A DNA stretch of 64,000 bases, from the NCBI GenBank assembly GCA_041690355.1, contig JAWLHK010000023.1, positions 1 to 64,000 of the forward strand, read 5' to 3'. Numbering within the stretch: position 1 is the first letter of the stretch; each line of letters opens with the position of its first letter. The stretch is from JAWLHK01 sp041690355 [NCBI: bacterium] (GTDB taxonomy: Bacteria > J088 > JAWLBW01). Shown here piece after piece: positions 53,013-59,860 of the stretch. Both the position numbers and the translations under genes were made by a program. Under the pieces are notes generated by a model. The model saw nothing but the letters and a program-made list of their open reading frames with translations. It had not been told where the DNA came from and did not search any database.

Positions 53013-53711
53013 ATGCGCACGTTCGCTCTCGGCGCCCTCGTCCTGATGGCCGCCCTCTTCCTTTCCGCTGCCGAAGCGCAGGCGGCCGGCAAGCACTCGA
53101 AAATCCTCGACTACGTGAAGCCGCCGTTCGCGCAGCCGATCACCGTGTCGGCCGGCGAAGCGCAGCACGTGCTCGCCCAGCTCAAATACGCCGACCGCGC
53201 GAAACTCGCGAAGGAGGGTTTCGTGGTCGCGAACTCGCTGAGTTCCGGAGACGAAATCAAGGGAATCATCACGGCCTACATCATCGTGAAGAAGCCGAAG
53301 CAGGCCGTCTGGGATCTGCTGCGCAAGCCGTCGCTGCAGCATCTCTACCTGCCGCGCCTCGAGAAGTCGAAGACCGTGAACAAGGGAGAAAACCGGGAGC
53401 TCGGCTGGTTCCAGATCAAGGTCTCGTTCGTGACCATCGAGAACCAGGTCGAACACCGCTGGTGGCCCGAAATTTCGCGCATGGCCTGGGCGCTCGACCC
53501 CGACTACGACAACGACCTGAAGCAGCAGGACGGCTATTACAACCTGTACGCGCTCGACGAGAACACGACGCTCATGGAGCTGGGGACGGCGCTGGAAACG
53601 AGCGCGCTGGTGCCCGGGTTCGTCCAGGAGTATCTGACGAAGAAGGATCTGCCCGAGGTCATCGCGGCCGTCAAGATGTACATGGAGTCGGACGGCACAT
53701 ATCGAAAGTGA
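53013..53711 (+). CDS. Exported START/SRPBCC-like protein
   Basis: 232-residue secreted protein. The signal peptide (MRTFALGALVLMAALFLSAA) precedes a helix-grip fold with the typical IIVKKPKQAVWDLLRKPSLQ, HLYLPRLEKSKT and ENRELGWFQIKVSFVTIENQ strands. The C-terminal helix (VQEYLTKKDLPEVIAAVKMY) closes the lipid-binding cavity. It probably binds a hydrophobic ligand in the periplasm. GGAG precedes the ATG at 53013; longer readings run through the repeat region and are not credible. Confidence 0.8.
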   Translation: MRTFALGALVLMAALFLSAAEAQAAGKHSKILDYVKPPFAQPITVSAGEAQHVLAQLKYADRAKLAKEGFVVANSLSSGDEIKGIITAYIIVKKPKQAVWDLLRKPSLQHLYLPRLEKSKTVNKGENRELGWFQIKVSFVTIENQVEHRWWPEISRMAWALDPDYDNDLKQQDGYYNLYALDENTTLMELGTALETSALVPGFVQEYLTKKDLPEVIAAVKMYMESDGTYRK

Positions 53712-53760
53712 GTTCCTGGTCCCGACTGTCGTGCATGCGCTTGCAGAACCGCGCCGCTCA

Positions 53761-53790
53761 TTGACGATTTACAATTGACGATTGACGATT
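53761..53790 (+). repeat. Short AT-rich direct repeats TTGACGATT
   Basis: Three copies of TTGACGATT (53761, 53775 and 53782, the last two overlapping by 2 nt) just after the START-like gene. Unlike the GC-rich surroundings. No function seen. Confidence 0.7.
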
Positions 53791-53835
53791 CGGCGGAAAG
53801 GACTCCGGAACCAATGTTCGCTCCGAGAGTTCTTG

Positions 53836-53868
53836 CTGCTCAGGAATTAAGAATCAGGAATCAGGAAT
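53836..53868. repeat. 33-nt direct repeat, copy A
   Basis: An exact 33-nt sequence, CTGCTCAGGAATTAAG followed by AATCAGGAATCAGGAAT, which recurs at 54903-54935. It contains an internal GAATCAG step repeat. It lies 18 nt past the stop of the ferritin-like gene. Confidence 0.85.
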
Positions 53869-53886
53869 GCGCGGCGCCGCCTCGCA

Positions 53887-54747
53887 TTACGCGAAGAAGC
53901 CGCGCCGCCGCGCTTCCTCGGGCAGCTGATCGATGTCGAAATCCGCAAAGGCCGCCTGAGCCTGCGTGTTGAAGCCGATCGCCGACAGCTCCGGCGTAAT
54001 CCAGGTCATCCCCTTGATCGTCTGCCCCGCGAGGAACTTGCCGATTCCGCGCGCGCGCTCCGAGAGCACGAGCCGGTTGAAGGCCACGTGCCCCATCTCG
54101 TCCACAAGGATCTCCATCATCCGCTGCTCGAGCGCCTCGCGCAGCGCAGGCTCGGTCACCATCTCGCGAATCCGGCCGAGCATCCAGTTGAACAGGAACA
54201 CGCCCGCGACTTCCGATCCGTAGAGGATCGGGTGGAAGAGCGGCTTGGGCGCCCGGGCCATCGCATGGATCAGCCCCTTGAGGGCCAGTGATGGCTTGTA
54301 TTCTCCCTTCACGTCGAGCGCGAAGTGGTGCGCAGCGCCTTTGAGGATGCGCGTGTGGTATTCCTCTTCTTCCTGCGCAAAGGAGATCACCTTCGTGCGC
54401 AGATCGTTCACCCCGCGGTTGCGCTGCTCCTGCGCCGCCTTCACGACGCGCACGCCGTAGGCCTCGCCGTCGTTCATGCGGCAGAGCACGACGAGCAGGA
54501 GCATTTCGGGGGTCAGGGCTGAATCCGACGGATCCCACTTCGTCAGCAGCCGATCGAAATCGGCCTGCGACAGCCGCCCCTCGTAGCGCACCGGCGAGGC
54601 GTTCATGGCGCTCAGGCTCGCTTCGCGGTTCGGCAACGTGCCGGTGGCCGGATCGAGTAATCCGTTGCGCTCATTGAGGTAGGCGATGTAGGCGCTGAGC
54701 GACTGCTCGCGCTGCTGGTCGTCGACAGGTCCGTAGAAGCTTGACAT
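53887..54747 (-). CDS. Ferritin-like di-iron domain protein
   Basis: 286-residue soluble helical protein. EEEEYHTRILKG and the later EILVDEMGHVAFNR supply two ExxH-type metal motifs, the layout of ferritin-like or di-iron oxygenase proteins. Between them lies a hydrophobic helix (GVFLFNWMLG). No close family recognised; substrate unknown. A TGC-TAGATG box (54769-54761) lies upstream of the ATG at 54747. The gene is bracketed by two exact 33-nt repeats. Confidence 0.75.
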   Translation of the reverse strand: MSSFYGPVDDQQREQSLSAYIAYLNERNGLLDPATGTLPNREASLSAMNASPVRYEGRLSQADFDRLLTKWDPSDSALTPEMLLLVVLCRMNDGEAYGVRVVKAAQEQRNRGVNDLRTKVISFAQEEEEYHTRILKGAAHHFALDVKGEYKPSLALKGLIHAMARAPKPLFHPILYGSEVAGVFLFNWMLGRIREMVTEPALREALEQRMMEILVDEMGHVAFNRLVLSERARGIGKFLAGQTIKGMTWITPELSAIGFNTQAQAAFADFDIDQLPEEARRRGFFA

Positions 54748-54808
54748 GCCTCAAGTTTACCATCTAGCAAACTGAAGTGAAGACGGATTTGCGACCGTGG
54801 TGCAGTCC

Positions 54809-54842
54809 GGAGGGGGGGAGTGGGGGAGGGGGAGAGGGGGGG
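54809..54842 (+). repeat. G-rich dispersed repeat, copy 3
   Basis: 34-nt block GGA-G7-AGT-G5-A-G5-AGA-G7, followed by ATCCGGCAAGGGC, which also follows copy 4 in altered form (ATTTCGGCAAGGGC). Between the ferritin-like and DUF2804 genes. Confidence 0.85.
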
Positions 54843-54902
54843 ATCCGGCAAGGGCGAGGGCGGCAATGAGCTTGCCGGTCAGCGCTTGGTGCTATGCCCT
54901 GC

Positions 54903-54935
54903 CTGCTCAGGAATTAAGAATCAGGAATCAGGAAT
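54903..54935. repeat. 33-nt direct repeat, copy B
   Basis: Identical over 33 nt to 53836-53868. It lies 12 nt past the stop of the DUF2804 gene, in the same position relative to its minus-strand neighbour as copy A. Confidence 0.85.
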
Positions 54936-54947
54936 CCGCGTGCGCGC

Positions 54948-55994
54948 TCAGAAGCGCGCACGCATGCGCTCGAGGGCGCCGAACGCGTCCTGCACCCGGT
55001 GCGCGTGGCCGTCGCGGTCGACAATCGTGCCGCTGTAGCGACCAAAGAACTGCTCGTAGTCCATGGCGACCAGTCCGTAGTTCCGCTTCTCGGCTTTCGA
55101 GCCTTCGGGCGTGAACGTGACGCGCACCCGGCCCGATGGATCCTCGACGCGGTAGGCGCCGCGGGTCGTGGGATCAGGGCGGAACTCGGGGGCGGCGATG
55201 TACTCAAGCTTTCCATCCACCCAGATGGCGTCTTCGCCCGGTTCCCCCTTCGGCGTCATCTGGTCGACGAAATTCGCCATGAGCTGGCGCCCTTCGTCCG
55301 TGTACATCGCGAAGCTCCCCCAGTGCCACCGGGAGCGATAGGGGTAGAACGTTTTCTGCTCGTCGAGATTCCCCAGGTCGCGCGCGGGGTCGAACTGGTA
55401 GCGGCGGCCGCCGATGAGAATGTGCCCGGCGATCCGCAGCGGTGATTTGTGGGTGTAGGTGTGATGCCCGGGGTGGATGGGGAGGCTGACCACGAGCGGT
55501 TCCACCGTCGCCAGATCCTGTTCGAGCACGAGGCTGACCTGGAGCCCCGGCCGGTTCTCCCGTTCTGCGCACTCGATCTGAATCGTATGCCGGCCGCCGG
55601 CCTCCAGCTCGTGCGTGAAGCGCATGGCGTCGCGCCCCTGGCGCACACGCGTCTCGCTGTTCCACAGGGTATCGGGGATGACCGCGCGCGTCGGCAGGTC
55701 GACGACGAGCCACTCGTGCTTTTCCTTCCGGTTCCGATCGTAGAGGTAGACGGCGCCCGAGGCCGCGTAGCCCGCGTGCTGAATCAGGATGCCGCCGTAG
55801 AGGTCGGCGTGCGTGATGCCGAAGCCGACCCACTCCTTGAGCCGCAGGCGCCGCCGCAGCTTCCCCAGCCGGCCGGGCCCGCCGAGCAGGGGCGCCTCGA
55901 GCATCTTCACGGTCCGGAAGGGGAGCGTGAAGAAGCCGGTGTTCACGGCTCCGTCGGTGACGAGGGCGTCGGGGGGAACTTGAAGTGTTAGCAT
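54948..55994 (-). CDS. DUF2804 domain protein
   Basis: 348-residue soluble, beta-rich protein. It matches DUF2804: LKEWVGFGITHADLYGGILI, a long run of strands, and the closing RNYGLVAMDYEQFFGRYSGT. Related folds handle lipids or carotenoid-like compounds (CrtC-like), but this is uncertain. A TGC-TATCCT box (56010-56002) lies 7 nt before the ATG, so the mRNA may be leaderless. Confidence 0.85.
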   Translation of the reverse strand: MLTLQVPPDALVTDGAVNTGFFTLPFRTVKMLEAPLLGGPGRLGKLRRRLRLKEWVGFGITHADLYGGILIQHAGYAASGAVYLYDRNRKEKHEWLVVDLPTRAVIPDTLWNSETRVRQGRDAMRFTHELEAGGRHTIQIECAERENRPGLQVSLVLEQDLATVEPLVVSLPIHPGHHTYTHKSPLRIAGHILIGGRRYQFDPARDLGNLDEQKTFYPYRSRWHWGSFAMYTDEGRQLMANFVDQMTPKGEPGEDAIWVDGKLEYIAAPEFRPDPTTRGAYRVEDPSGRVRVTFTPEGSKAEKRNYGLVAMDYEQFFGRYSGTIVDRDGHAHRVQDAFGALERMRARF

Positions 55995-56036
55995 TGCGCA
56001 CAGGATAGCACTGTGCGGGACAGACGTCGACCGGAT

Positions 56037-56070
56037 GGAGAGGGGGAGTGGGGGAGGGGGAGAGGGGGGG
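56037..56070 (+). repeat. G-rich dispersed repeat, copy 4
   Basis: 34-nt block GGAGAG5-AGT-G5-A-G5-AGA-G7, two G shorter in the first run than copy 3. It lies 66 nt before the four-helix-bundle gene and is in inverted orientation to copy 5 on the far side of that gene. Confidence 0.85.
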
Positions 56071-56135
56071 ATTTCGGCAAGGGCAAAAATATCCCGGTGA
56101 TGCTTTTTGCTTTACTTATGGTCATCCGCTGATCT

Positions 56136-56531
56136 ATGGTCGTGCAAATGAAAACACGGATTCTGTCACACCGGGAACTGCGCGTCTACCAACAGGCATT
56201 CCGGCTCGCCATGGAAGTCGCCGAGTTCACGCGCAAGTTTCCTCCGGACGAGCGGTTCCGGATGGTCGACCAGGCGCTGCGGTGCTCCAAGAGCGTCTGC
56301 GCGCAGCTTGGCGAGGCCTGGCGCAAACGGCGCTACCGTGCCGCGTTCGTTGCAAAGCTTTCCGACGCCGAAGGCGAAGCCGCCGAAACCCAGGTCTGGG
56401 CCGAATTCGCCGTCGCCCACCGCTACCTGACCGCCGAGGAAGGGCGTTATCTGGAAGAGGAATACGAGCAGGTCATCCGCCAGATTGTCGCCATGATCGA
56501 ACGAGCCGACGACTGGATTCTCCCTCCCTGA
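56136..56531 (+). CDS. Four-helix bundle protein (S23/IVP-like)
   Basis: 131-residue protein of the four-helix-bundle family once named after the 23S rRNA intervening-sequence protein, related in fold to the DGR accessory protein Avd. The hallmark pattern is ELRVYQQAFRLAMEVAEFTR, KFPPDERFRMVDQALRCSKS, VCAQLGEAW and the acidic helix YLEEEYEQVIRQIVAMIE. No reverse transcriptase or rRNA gene is nearby. Start may be 56136 or the internal ATG at 56148. The gene lies between two inverted G-rich repeats. Confidence 0.88.
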   Translation: MVVQMKTRILSHRELRVYQQAFRLAMEVAEFTRKFPPDERFRMVDQALRCSKSVCAQLGEAWRKRRYRAAFVAKLSDAEGEAAETQVWAEFAVAHRYLTAEEGRYLEEEYEQVIRQIVAMIERADDWILPP

Positions 56532-56540
56532 CGGCATTGG

Positions 56541-56618
56541 CTCGGCTCTTGCCCGTTCTTGCCCGGTTCTTGTCCGTCCTTGCCGGTCCGGTCCTTGTTG
56601 GACCGGTTCTTGTTGGTT
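56541..56618 (+). repeat. Degenerate tandem repeat (TTCTTGTCCGG-like)
   Basis: About 78 nt made of imperfect 9-12-nt units such as CTCTTGCCCG, TTCTTGCCCGG, TTCTTGTCCG, TCCTTGCCGG, TCCTTGTTGGACCGG and TTCTTGTTGG. It fills the space between the four-helix-bundle gene and repeat copy 5. Confidence 0.75.
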
Positions 56619-56653
56619 CCCCCCCCTCTCCCCCTCCCCCACTCCCCCCCTCC
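56619..56653 (-). repeat. G-rich dispersed repeat, copy 5 (inverted)
   Basis: Same element as copies 1-4 but with the G-rich strand on the minus strand. Together with copy 4 it brackets about 550 nt that contain the four-helix-bundle gene and the tandem repeat. Confidence 0.85.
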
Positions 56654-56677
56654 GCGTGGGCCCCCCGCTCGGCACCC

Positions 56678-56706
56678 TTGAGTCAAAAGTGCAATGTTGC
56701 TATACT
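56678..56706 (+). promoter_or_regulatory. tRNA-Phe promoter
   Basis: TTGAGT (56678-56683), 17-nt spacer, TATACT (56701-56706) preceded by TGC (extended -10). The predicted start near 56713 leaves a short 5' leader for RNase P. Confidence 0.7.
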
Positions 56707-56725
56707 ATTCGTTTCTCTCCGACCC

Positions 56726-56801
56726 GCCCAGGTAGCTCAGTCGGTAGAGCAAGGGACTGAAAATCCCTGTGTCGGGTGTTCGATTCACCCCCTGGGCACC
56801 A
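56726..56801 (+). tRNA. tRNA-Phe (anticodon GAA)
   Basis: Complete cloverleaf: acceptor GCCCAGG/CCTGGGC (56726-56732, 56791-56797), D stem GCTC/GAGC, anticodon stem AGGGA/TCCCT with loop CTGAAAA (anticodon GAA at 56759-56761), 5-nt variable loop, T arm GGGTG-TTCGATT-CACCC, discriminator A at 56798. The CCA end is encoded in the DNA (56799-56801). Confidence 0.98.
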
Positions 56802-56809
56802 TTCATATC

Positions 56810-56842
56810 AAGGACTTAGGCTAACGCCTGGGTCCTTTTTTT
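56810..56842 (+). terminator. Rho-independent terminator after tRNA-Phe
   Basis: Hairpin with outer arms AAGGAC (56810-56815) and GTCCTT (56832-56837), extended by TTAGG/CCTGG pairing, followed by seven T. It ends the tRNA transcript before the Fic promoter. Confidence 0.85.
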
Positions 56843-56872
56843 GTCTTATCCGTTCATGCACCTGAGCATCGA

Positions 56873-56966
56873 GCGGAGAATAACGTCGTAATCTCCGCAC
56901 ATCTTGCGGAGCACTGGAGTTGACCCTGCGGAGATTACACGCCATAATGTCCGCAGACTTTGCGGA
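56873..56966 (+). promoter_or_regulatory. Fic promoter with an array of inverted GCGGA half-sites
   Basis: Six half-sites around a core TGCGGAGATTA. The first palindrome spans 56873-56898 (arms GCGGAGAAT / AATCTCCGC, one mismatch), a hairpin CTCCGCA/TGCGGAG spans 56893-56911, and a second palindrome spans 56927-56955 (arms TGCGGAGATTA / TAATGTCCGCA, one mismatch). TCCGCA/TGCGGA follows at 56950-56966. TTGACC (56920-56925) and CATAAT (56943-56948), 17 nt apart, form the promoter, so the second palindrome covers the -10 and spacer. Confidence 0.7.
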
Positions 56967-56972
56967 TAAAAA

Positions 56973-58094
56973 ATGCCTGCCTACATCCATGAGCGCCGCG
57001 GCTGGCCCAATTTCACCTGGGACGCCGCTACCATTGCCCCCTTGCTTGCTGCCGTACGCTACAAGCAGGGGCGGCTGCTCGGCCGTATGGAGGGGCTTGG
57101 ATTTGACTACGCCGCAGAGGCCGAGCTGCAGGCCCTGACCACGGAGATCGTCACTTCGAGCGCCATCGAGGGAGAGAATCTGGACGCAGGCCAGGTGCGC
57201 TCGTCTTTAGCCCGGCGCCTCGGAATCGACATGGGCGGCCTCGCAGCCATCGACCGGGACGTGGAGGGCATCGTCGAGATGATGCTCGACGCAACCCGGA
57301 ACGCCGGAGCCCGGATGAGCCGGAAGCGGCTGTTCGACTGGCACGCGTCACTCTTTCCCACCGGACATAGCGGGCTGCGTAGAATCCGCGTGGGCGCCTG
57401 GCGAACCGAAGCGTCAGGCCCCATGCAGGTGGTGTCAGGGCCAGTCGGACGCGAGCGGGTGCATTTTGAAGCGCCTCGAGCTGCAAACGTCCCCGTCGAG
57501 ATGTCATCCTTCCTGCGCTGGTATGACGCCCCGGAAAAGAATGACCTGGTACTGAAGGCCGGGGTTGCCCACCTCTGGTTCGTGACCATTCACCCGTTCG
57601 AAGATGGGAACGGACGTATCGCCCGGGCGCTGACCGATCTTCTGCTCTCGCGATCCGAGGGGGGCGCCAGGCGCTTCTACAGCATGTCGTCGCAGATTCG
57701 GAAGGAGCGCGCCGCCTACTATGACATTCTGGAAAGGACCCAGAAAGGCGGTCTTGATATTACGCCATGGCTTGCATGGTTTCTCGGCTGTCTTGAACGC
57801 GCCATCGCCGGCGCCGAGACGGTCGTGGGTGATGTACTCCACAAGGCCGAGTTCTGGAAACGGCACGAGCGCACGCCGTTCAACGGTCGACAGCGCCAGA
57901 TGCTCGTGCGCCTGCTCGACGGCTTCGAGGGGAAGCTCACGTCGAGCAAGTGGGCCCAACTGTGCAAGTGCTCGCAGGATACGGCGTCGCGCGACATCGA
58001 CGACTTGATGGAGAAGAGCGTGCTCAAGAAGGACCCCGGCGGCGGGCGGAGCACGAGTTACTCCCTCGAACCGTTCCCGGCAGCGCAGAAGTAG
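56973..58094 (+). CDS. Fic family protein with C-terminal HTH (class II)
   Basis: 373-residue Fic (filamentation induced by cAMP) protein, predicted AMP-transferase. The N-terminal DUF4172-like region has the inhibitory motif in TSSAIEGENLD (S/T-x3-E-G), making it class II. The active site HPFEDGNGRIARAL (about 209) is complete. The C-terminal 70 residues (TSSKWAQLCKCSQDTASRDI followed by DDLMEKSVLKKD) form a winged helix, so the protein may bind the repeat array before its own gene. No antitoxin gene is next to it. No ribosome site is seen; the leader is about 18 nt. Confidence 0.93.
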   Translation: MPAYIHERRGWPNFTWDAATIAPLLAAVRYKQGRLLGRMEGLGFDYAAEAELQALTTEIVTSSAIEGENLDAGQVRSSLARRLGIDMGGLAAIDRDVEGIVEMMLDATRNAGARMSRKRLFDWHASLFPTGHSGLRRIRVGAWRTEASGPMQVVSGPVGRERVHFEAPRAANVPVEMSSFLRWYDAPEKNDLVLKAGVAHLWFVTIHPFEDGNGRIARALTDLLLSRSEGGARRFYSMSSQIRKERAAYYDILERTQKGGLDITPWLAWFLGCLERAIAGAETVVGDVLHKAEFWKRHERTPFNGRQRQMLVRLLDGFEGKLTSSKWAQLCKCSQDTASRDIDDLMEKSVLKKDPGGGRSTSYSLEPFPAAQK

Positions 58095-58416
58095 GAATGA
58101 ACGCGATTCGCCCCTCGGACGCTTGCCTGCCAGGCGACTGCGGATGCAATCCCCGATCTGTACTACGTTTCGAATGGATTGAGAGAAGGGAGTTAAGCGA
58201 GCGTTGAGGGCAGTTTGGGGAACGCGGGCCCGAACGAGCATTCCAATGGCCTGCTATTACTGCGGGACGACCCGCCTTCTGAAAAAGCTCCCGCCTGCAG
58301 CCACAAACGCTACGGATGGCCCGGTTTCACCCGCCACGCCAGTCTTGCAACCCGCCATCGGCTTGCGCTAAGGTGACGCATCCCAAGCAGCGTGACCGGG
58401 AAGGAAGGAACGGTTT
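58095..58416. other. 322-nt intergenic region without a supported gene
   Basis: Only a 41-codon reading frame beginning at 58246 (MACYYCGTTRLLKK...) without a ribosome site. A GCTAAGGTG box (58367-58375) near the end may be the -10 of the following gene. Nothing else was recognised. Confidence 0.4.
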
Positions 58417-59628
58417 ATGAAGCGGACCGCGCTTGAACGATGGGGCCGTGTGACCGCTGCGGCGGCGATTCTGGCGTGCCTGAACGCCTGTGCGTCGAAC
58501 CCGGATCCCGACGCGCCGCGCGCACCGATCGACGCCGGGTCCGCGCCAGACTGGATCTCCGTGTCCCCATCGGCCGTGGGGCTCGACGCCGCCGCACTCG
58601 AGGCCGCGAGGGCTTACGGGTTTCAGGCTGAATTCTACACGCAGGCCATCCTGGTCGTGCGTCACGGCTACCTGGCCGCCGAGTGGTATGCCGAAGACTC
58701 GGATCGCGATGCGCTGGCCGCCAGCTGGTCGATCGGAAAGAGCTTCACCGCGACGCTCATCGGCATGGCGATCGAAGAGGGCAAAATCGAAGCGGTCGAC
58801 ACGCCGATGACCACGTTCATCCCCGCGTGGATTGACGCCGACCGCGCAGCGATCACCTTGAAAGACGTCCTGGCCATGTCGTCGGGTCTCGACTGGGTCG
58901 AGGACTACGAGCAGCTCAACGGCGACGCGGGCGTGTCCGACATCATGCTGATGGTCCTCGAGGACGACCCCCTGCGCGTCGCCCTCGAGCAGCCGGTGCG
59001 CCACCCGGCGGGCGAGGTGTGGAACTATTCGAGCGGCGACACCATGCTGCTGGGGCACGTGCTGCGCCAGGCCACGGGCAAGACGGCGGCCGATCTCGTC
59101 GAAGAAAAGCTCGCGCGGCCGATGAACTTCCGCAACCTGCGCTGGTGGCGTGACGCCCAGGGCGACACGTATACGTTCTGCTGTGTCGACGCCACCGCGC
59201 GCGACTTCGCCAAATTCGGGCAGCTTTACCTGCAGCGCGGCGTGTGGGGCGGCGAGCAGCTGGTGCCCGCGGCCTGGATCGACGAGGCCACGAGCCCGCA
59301 GGCGCGCGCGAATCCGGGTTACGGCTACCAGTGGTGGCTGAACCACCCCGACGCGGAAGATGGCAACTGGCCGTCAATACCCTCGAGCACCTACTTTGCG
59401 CTGGGGCACAACGGTCAGTACATCGCCGTCTTTCCCGAGCTCGACATGGTGGTCGTCCGGCTCGGGCAATACATCGTGCCCGAGACCACCGATTGGGTGG
59501 CCAGAGACGGGCTGTTCGCCGCCGGCGTCTTCTCGGACAAGCTCGGTCCGACGGGCACGCGGGGACCCGAAGGCGAGTGGAACGAGGATCACTTCTTCGG
59601 GCTGGTCGCTTCAGCCGTGTTGAAGTAG
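58417..59628 (+). CDS. Serine hydrolase, beta-lactamase class C-like lipoprotein
   Basis: 403-residue protein of the Beta-lactamase (PF00144) superfamily, probably an esterase or D-peptidase rather than a resistance enzyme. The lipobox LNAC (Cys about 25) anchors it in the envelope. The catalytic Ser-x-x-Lys is SIGK in ASWSIGKSFTATLIGM. The Tyr motif is in VWNYSSGD (Tyr-Ser-Ser in place of Tyr-x-Asn) and the KTG equivalent is HNG in ALGHNGQYI. AAGGAAGGAA sites lie before the ATG. Neighbours give no pathway. Confidence 0.9.
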   Translation: MKRTALERWGRVTAAAAILACLNACASNPDPDAPRAPIDAGSAPDWISVSPSAVGLDAAALEAARAYGFQAEFYTQAILVVRHGYLAAEWYAEDSDRDALAASWSIGKSFTATLIGMAIEEGKIEAVDTPMTTFIPAWIDADRAAITLKDVLAMSSGLDWVEDYEQLNGDAGVSDIMLMVLEDDPLRVALEQPVRHPAGEVWNYSSGDTMLLGHVLRQATGKTAADLVEEKLARPMNFRNLRWWRDAQGDTYTFCCVDATARDFAKFGQLYLQRGVWGGEQLVPAAWIDEATSPQARANPGYGYQWWLNHPDAEDGNWPSIPSSTYFALGHNGQYIAVFPELDMVVVRLGQYIVPETTDWVARDGLFAAGVFSDKLGPTGTRGPEGEWNEDHFFGLVASAVLK

Positions 59629-59631
59629 CGA

Positions 59632-59653
59632 CCGGCGGGATTTCAATCGCCGG
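59632..59653. other. Small hairpin downstream of serine hydrolase
   Basis: CCGGCG / CGCCGG arms with a 10-nt loop. There is no T tract, so a terminator role is doubtful; the rest of the 232-nt gap has no gene. Confidence 0.4.
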
Positions 59654-59799
59654 CAGCGCGGGAGGCGTGCACCGGGAGCCGAACTACTCCGTCCAGCAGG
59701 GGCGCCGCGCGGTACTCCGCATTCTCGAGCCGCATCCTGAATGGCCCCCCTTACTTCCACCACGAAGAAGGAGAGAGGGCGCATACACCCCATGCACCG

Positions 59800-59828
59800 C
59801 TGACCCGGCCATCGAACCCTGCTAGGAT
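59800..59828 (+). promoter_or_regulatory. Promoter of the VOC gene
   Basis: CTGACC (59800-59805), 17-nt spacer, TAGGAT (59823-59828) preceded by TGC. GAGGAG lies between it and the ATG at 59861. Confidence 0.5.
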
Positions 59829-59860
59829 GGGCTCATCCAGACTTCCCCCGAGGAGACCCC

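Noticed and set aside
56136-56531. Diversity-generating retroelement (four-helix-bundle protein as Avd)
   Set aside because: No reverse transcriptase, template repeat or variable repeat within the window.
51652-56653. CRISPR-like array
   Set aside because: The G-rich repeats are far apart with genes between them, have unequal spacing and no cas genes nearby.
56726-58094. Integrated element at tRNA-Phe
   Set aside because: No integrase, and no duplicate of the tRNA 3' end noticed further right. The tRNA is complete with its own terminator.
56973-58094. Fic toxin-antitoxin pair
   Set aside because: The protein carries its own inhibitory motif (class II) and there is no small antitoxin gene adjacent on either side.
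58246-58371. 41-codon frame (MACYYCG...) between fic and the serine hydrolase
   Set aside because: No ribosome site, no promoter and no recognisable fold. Kept only as a remark on the intergenic region.
58417-59628. Beta-lactamase resistance gene
   Set aside because: The motifs are of the wider serine-hydrolase superfamily (SIGK, YSS, HNG), with a lipobox; resistance is not supported.
59632-59653. Terminator after the serine hydrolase
   Set aside because: The hairpin has no T run on either strand.
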